This document shows, piece after piece, positions 39,535-39,568 of a stretch of DNA of 39,568 nucleotides (positions are counted from its first letter, which is position 1; the number at the start of each line of letters is the position of its first letter). The stretch comes from Nitrospira sp. (GTDB lineage: Bacteria > Nitrospirota > Nitrospiria > Nitrospirales > Nitrospiraceae). A program made the translations under genes and the position numbers. The stretch is from NCBI GenBank assembly GCA_019636815.1, contig JAHBWT010000036.1, forward strand, positions 1 to 39,568, given 5' to 3'. Under the pieces are notes generated by a model that saw nothing but the letters and a program-made list of their open reading frames with translations, did no database searches and was not told the origin of the DNA.

Positions 39535-39568
39535 ATGATCGTAGAGAAGGCATTGCAAGTGGCATTTA
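39535..39568 (+). CDS. Start of a gene cut by the window edge
   Basis: ATG at 39535 with AGAGGA about six bases upstream opens a frame beginning MIVEKALQVAF. The rest is outside the window. It follows the PstS-like gene by 71 bases on the same strand and would be downstream of the PhoB-like promoters. Too short to identify. Confidence 0.45.
   Translation, partial: MIVEKALQVAF

Overview
The window is about 39.6 kb of GC-rich bacterial chromosome. The gene content (NuoA-B-CD-E type complex I, a MidA-type methyltransferase, PEP-CTERM-like envelope proteins, a TIGR03790-type protein, and two-partner secretion with TonB/ExbB/ExbD) fits a Gram-negative, probably Nitrospira-like (Nitrospirota) organism. 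That placement is an inference from gene content and style. No rRNA or other phylogenetic marker was read, and no tRNA, CRISPR array or intact insertion sequence was seen.

Region 1 (1-7286, minus strand) is housekeeping. It runs secA, then a midA/NDUFAF7-type methyltransferase, then nuoA, nuoB, fused nuoCD and the first codons of a probable nuoE. The methyltransferase immediately upstream of nuoA is telling, because its mitochondrial homologue methylates the NuoD homologue.

Region 2 (7406-16570, plus strand) is an envelope locus of eleven genes behind a consensus-like promoter. It holds five small exported His-rich proteins that share a CxWxC motif and a C-terminal R[A/G]PP motif, a TlpA/ResA-like thioredoxin, two paralogous outer-membrane-barrel candidates whose mature N-termini start SCGSVSCF, two paralogous beta-propeller lipoproteins, and a small HTH protein. 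Barrel plus propeller is present twice, so the locus looks like a duplicated cassette. Intergenic gaps carry three or four copies of a two-hairpin element. I read it as an undescribed metal- or thiol-handling envelope system, on inference only.

Region 3 (16622-25793) is mixed. It has an unrecognised 756-residue protein, a TIGR03790-like exported protein, a short gene overlapping a nucleotidyltransferase-like gene (possible toxin-antitoxin pair), two divergent PEP-CTERM-like proteins separated by a repeat-rich 584-bp region, an OmpR-type regulator with a degenerate receiver, and a second small HTH protein.

Region 4 (25863-39568) looks like one physiological unit. It has a small beta-barrel protein, a solitary GspC, then fhaC-fhaB-exbB-[IVS four-helix protein]-exbD-tonB, a PEP-CTERM-like protein, a PstS-like phosphate-binding protein and the start of another gene. 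Upstream of the barrel gene, of fhaC/gspC and (twice, in a 130-bp tandem duplication) of the PEP-CTERM/PstS-like pair lie phased 11-bp direct repeats with a GTAAY core. They match the geometry of PhoB boxes, including a 15-nt step to a -10-like hexamer. This suggests a phosphate-starvation-induced two-partner secretion locus with its own TonB-ExbBD motor.
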